Below, in pieces: positions 4,072 to 6,937 of a stretch of 6,937 nucleotides of DNA. The DNA is from JBOGGN01 sp050744165 (lineage in GTDB: Bacteria; Actinomycetota; Acidimicrobiia; Acidimicrobiales; Palsa-688): NCBI GenBank assembly GCA_050744165.1, contig JBOGGN010000244.1, positions 1-6,937 on the forward strand, read 5' to 3'. The notes beneath the pieces are model-generated. The model ran no database searches, had not been told where the DNA came from, and saw nothing but the letters and a program-made list of their open reading frames with translations. Each line of letters begins with the position of its first letter. Position 1 is the stretch's first letter. A program made the translations under genes and the position numbers.

Positions 4072-6937
4072 ATGTCCAGCCATCGGCCCAGTGATTTCCG
4101 GGCACCCCCGTCGCGTGTCCCGCGCGACCTGATCCTTGCCGTCAGCCCCTTCGAATCACCAAACGTACGCCTTGCAATCGCGGCCAGCCGGGCTGGCGCG
4201 CTGGGCATCGTCGACCTCGGCCGGGACCGGTCCGCGGCCCTAGCGGCACTCGCCGAGACCGCCCGCTGGTCTCGGGGCGGCTTCGGCATCCGGGTTCCGT
4301 GCGGTTGCCCGGTCAGCGCTCGTGAGTTGCCCGACACCGTCACCACGGTGGTCCTGACATCCGGCGCGGCTACAGAGCCGTGGCGGAGCGAGCGCCGCCG
4401 GGTCTTCGTCGAGGTCGTGTCCGTCGCCGAAGCCTCCGCCGCTGCGGCCGGGACGGCGGGTCCCGTCGATGGGCTGATCGCCCGGGGCTCCGAGGCCGGC
4501 GGCCGGGTGGGCGAGTTGTCCACGTTCCTTCTGTTGCAACGGCTGGCGGCCGAACCGTCGCTCCGACTACCTGTGTGGGCGGCGGGGGGCATCGGGCTGC
4601 ATACCGCGGCGGCCGCGGTAGCCGGCGGCGCCACAGGAGTGGTGCTCGACGTGCAGTTAGCTCTCACTGATGAAGGCGTCGAGGTACTCCCTGCCGACAC
4701 GGTCGCCGCCCTCGGCGCAATGGACAGGATCGACACAGCGGTCGTGGCCGGGCACCGTGTGTTCACCCGGCCCGACCTGAGGGGCGGCCCCGCGCCCGAA
4801 CACCCGGGGGACATGGCCCAGCTGCTCGGACCCAGCCTGGGCCCCCAGCCCGGGCAGACGCCGCGTTGGCTTCCGGCCGGCCAGGACGCCGCCTTCGCCC
4901 GGCCGCTCGCCGAGCGCTACCGCACGACCGGTGGCGTCATCCAGGCCGTGCGGGCCGCGATCGGCAGTCATCTGGCGGCGGCAGTCAGGACCAGGCCCCT
5001 GGCGCCGCGTGGGGGGATCGGCGGACGTCCGGACGGGTCGGCGCAACCCGGGTCGGCGCTCCCGGTGGCTCAGGGCCCGATGACCCGGGTCAGCGACGGG
5101 GCCGCCTTCGCGGCAGCCGTTGCCGAGGCTGGGGCCCTCCCCTTCCTTGCCCTGGCACTGATGAGCGGGGAGGAGGTCGCCCGGCTGCTGGCGCAGGCCA
5201 AGGCCATGCTCGGCTCCCGGGCGTGGGGCGTCGGCATTCTCGGCTTCGTCCCGCCGGAGCTGCGGGAGGCGCAGTTGGCGGCCGTGGCCGAGGCGCATCC
5301 GCCCTACGCCCTGATCGCGGGCGGTCGCCCCGACCAAGCCGAGGGGCTCGAGGCGGCGGGCATCGCCACGTACCTGCACGTCCCCTCGCCCGGCTTGCTT
5401 GACCAGTTCCTCGCCTCGGGCGCCCGCCGCTTCGTCTTCGAAGGCTCCGAATGCGGTGGCCACATCGGGCCGCGGGCCAGCTTCCCGCTGTGGGAGAGCC
5501 AAGTCGAGCACCTGCTCGCTTTCGGTGCCAAGCGCGAGACCGGAGCCGAATTCTTCGCCGGCCTCGAGGTCTTTTTCGCGGGCGGCATCCACGACGAGCG
5601 CTCGGCGGCGATGGTCGCCGCCCTGGCGGCACCGCTGGCCGAGGCGGGAGCGTCGATTGGCGTTCTGATGGGGACGGCGTATCTGTTCACCGTGGAGGCG
5701 ATCAGCTCGGGCGCCATCCTGCCCGGGTTTCAACAGGCCGCCATCGAGTGCACTGAGACGGTGCTGCTGGAGACCTCGCCCGGCCATGTGACCCGCTGCG
5801 CGGATACCCCCTATGTCGCCGCCTTTGGCCGGGCACGCGATGACCTGATAGCTGCGGGCGCCTCCATCCAAGAGCGGTGGTCCGAGCTTGAGCGGCTCAA
5901 CCTCGGCCGGCTGCGGATCGCCAGCAAAGGGATGCGCCGGGAAGGCGACGCGCTGGTGCCCGTTGCTCCCGATGAGCAGCGCCACGAAGGCATGTACATG
6001 CTCGGCCAGGTGGCGACCGCCCGGTCGGCGACAACGACGCTGGCGAACCTGCACCGCCAGGTGACCGAGGGCGCCGTGCGGTTTCTCGAGGAGGCCGTGG
6101 CCGAACGGGACGCGGGCGCGCTTGACGCTGCGGTGCCGGCCCGGCGGCTGGACGTAGCGATCGTCGGCATGTCGTGCGTCATGCCGCACGCCGACGGTTT
6201 GGCGCGCTACTGGGCCAACATCCTCGCCGGCGTCGACGCGGTGACCGAGGTTCCCAGGTCGAGGTGGGACGCCGAGCGCTACTGGGACCCAGAGGCCTAC
6301 GCCCGCAAGGCGCGTGGGCAGCGGTCCGGGGACGAACCCCCTGCGGGCGAGGCCACACCGTCGGGCGGCCAGGCGGGGAAAGATCTCCGCCGGGGCGACG
6401 CCACCGAGTCGAAGTGGGGGGGCTTCATCCCACCCATCGCCTTCGACGCCCTGGCGTACGGGATCCCGCCGGCGTCGCTGGCCGCAATCGAGCCGGTGCA
6501 GCTTCTGTCCCTGGAAGTGGCCGCCCGCGCCCTTGCCGACGCCGGCTACGCGGAGCGCCCCTTCGACCGAGAGCGGGCATCGGTGGTCTTTGGCGCCGAG
6601 GGTGGAACGGACCTCGAGATGGCTTACTCGTTTCGCGCCCTTTTTCCCTCCTATTTCGGCCAACTGCCCCCGGAGCTCGACGAGCACCTGCCAGTGCTCA
6701 CCGAGGACTCTTTCGCCGGAGTGCTGGGCAACGTGATCGCGGGGCGCATCGCCAACCGCCTGGATCTTGGCGGGGTCAACTTCACCGTCGATGCCGCCTG
6801 CGCCTCCTCGCTGGCCGCCCTCGACGCAGCGTGCAAAGAGCTGGCCGCCGGTTCGAGCGACCTGGTCCTCTGCGGCGGGGCCGACCTGCACAACGGCATT
6901 TACGACTACCTGATGTTCGCCTCCGCCCACGCCCTGT
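4072..6937 (+). CDS. Giant PfaA-like polyketide/polyunsaturated-fatty-acid-type synthase: tandem NMO-like flavin barrels then ketosynthase, 3' end outside window
   Basis: The frame runs from ATG 4072 (RBS GGAAGGA) to the right edge, 955 codons without a stop. Residues ~18-235 form a nitronate-monooxygenase-like TIM barrel (EAGGRVG 141-147; WAAGGIG 169-175). Residues ~328-600 form a second one: PVAQGPMTR at 331, EGSECGGHIGPR at 457-468, FAGGIHDERSA at 502-512, MGTAYLF at 533-539. The His used by NMO enzymes is present in the second (H464) but is Arg145 in the first. A ketosynthase begins near 693 (LDVAIVGMSC), with KWGGFIPP at 781 and nucleophile Cys910 in VDAACASSLAAL. The preceding LTEDSFAGVLGNVIAGRIAN and the DAACASS active site resemble PfaA-type ketosynthases. 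In PUFA synthases the enoyl reductase PfaD belongs to the same flavin family; here barrels of that type are fused ahead of the ketosynthase. Acyltransferase, carrier and reductase domains would be expected downstream. The product cannot be inferred. Confidence 0.93.
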   Translation, partial: MSSHRPSDFRAPPSRVPRDLILAVSPFESPNVRLAIAASRAGALGIVDLGRDRSAALAALAETARWSRGGFGIRVPCGCPVSARELPDTVTTVVLTSGAATEPWRSERRRVFVEVVSVAEASAAAAGTAGPVDGLIARGSEAGGRVGELSTFLLLQRLAAEPSLRLPVWAAGGIGLHTAAAAVAGGATGVVLDVQLALTDEGVEVLPADTVAALGAMDRIDTAVVAGHRVFTRPDLRGGPAPEHPGDMAQLLGPSLGPQPGQTPRWLPAGQDAAFARPLAERYRTTGGVIQAVRAAIGSHLAAAVRTRPLAPRGGIGGRPDGSAQPGSALPVAQGPMTRVSDGAAFAAAVAEAGALPFLALALMSGEEVARLLAQAKAMLGSRAWGVGILGFVPPELREAQLAAVAEAHPPYALIAGGRPDQAEGLEAAGIATYLHVPSPGLLDQFLASGARRFVFEGSECGGHIGPRASFPLWESQVEHLLAFGAKRETGAEFFAGLEVFFAGGIHDERSAAMVAALAAPLAEAGASIGVLMGTAYLFTVEAISSGAILPGFQQAAIECTETVLLETSPGHVTRCADTPYVAAFGRARDDLIAAGASIQERWSELERLNLGRLRIASKGMRREGDALVPVAPDEQRHEGMYMLGQVATARSATTTLANLHRQVTEGAVRFLEEAVAERDAGALDAAVPARRLDVAIVGMSCVMPHADGLARYWANILAGVDAVTEVPRSRWDAERYWDPEAYARKARGQRSGDEPPAGEATPSGGQAGKDLRRGDATESKWGGFIPPIAFDALAYGIPPASLAAIEPVQLLSLEVAARALADAGYAERPFDRERASVVFGAEGGTDLEMAYSFRALFPSYFGQLPPELDEHLPVLTEDSFAGVLGNVIAGRIANRLDLGGVNFTVDAACASSLAALDAACKELAAGSSDLVLCGGADLHNGIYDYLMFASAHAL

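Noticed and set aside
3728..4132. Open frame(s) in the cofC-synthase gap running into the synthase start
   Set aside because: Low-complexity translation, no RBS or family signature, and it overlaps the well-supported ATG 4072 in another frame.
4035..4814. 259-residue minus-strand frame
   Set aside because: Ser/Thr/Arg/Ala-rich antisense shadow of the first flavin barrel, with no motif.
4657..6930. 757-residue open frame on the minus strand
   Set aside because: It is antisense to the synthase frame. Its translation is Arg/Gly/His/Gln-rich with no recognisable domain, while the plus frame shows NMO and ketosynthase motifs throughout. Long antisense frames are common in GC-rich DNA.

Overview
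The window is very GC-rich (roughly 70 % by eye), with G/C-ending codons, GTG starts and an F420-biosynthesis gene. Together these point to an actinomycete-type bacterium (Actinomycetota). An uncultured or deep-branching lineage such as Acidimicrobiia or Thermoleophilia is possible, but the sequence alone does not settle the class.

Layout, left to right. (1) Positions 1 to about 992 hold the 3' part of an IS200/IS605- or IS607-type element: a TnpB nuclease that runs in from before the window, with all three RuvC acidic residues and its zinc ribbon intact. Immediately after it comes the C-terminal third of an aldo/keto reductase (about 993-1332). This has no start and is broken by two single-base deletions, so the element appears to sit inside a dead aldo/keto reductase gene. 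(2) Positions 1386-1486 are three tandem copies of a unit of about 34 bp. The last copy overlaps the stop codon of the next gene. (3) On the minus strand, gpsA (glycerol-3-phosphate dehydrogenase, 1943-2953) is followed by an RpiB/LacA/LacB-family sugar-phosphate isomerase (1459-1875). (4) Divergent from gpsA, across a short promoter region, is cofC/fbiD (3017-3610), the guanylyltransferase of coenzyme F420 biosynthesis. Divergent gpsA and cofC/fbiD is also the arrangement I recall from Mycobacterium tuberculosis (Rv2982c/Rv2983). (5) Positions 3611-4071 form a long leader without a convincing gene. It has strong inverted repeats, a terminator-like hairpin and a good ribosome-binding site. (6) From 4072 to the right edge (955 codons, still open) runs the N-terminal part of a giant iterative polyketide/polyunsaturated-fatty-acid-type synthase. 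Two nitronate-monooxygenase-like flavin barrels, the first lacking the catalytic His, precede a PfaA-like ketosynthase whose active-site Cys is present.

The central genes are housekeeping: glycerol-3-phosphate for phospholipid synthesis, sugar-phosphate isomerisation and F420. The right-hand gene opens what is probably a secondary-lipid or polyketide cluster, and it is the most interesting object here. Its reading frame has no stop inside the window. A large antisense open frame (4657-6930) over the same stretch is a composition artefact.
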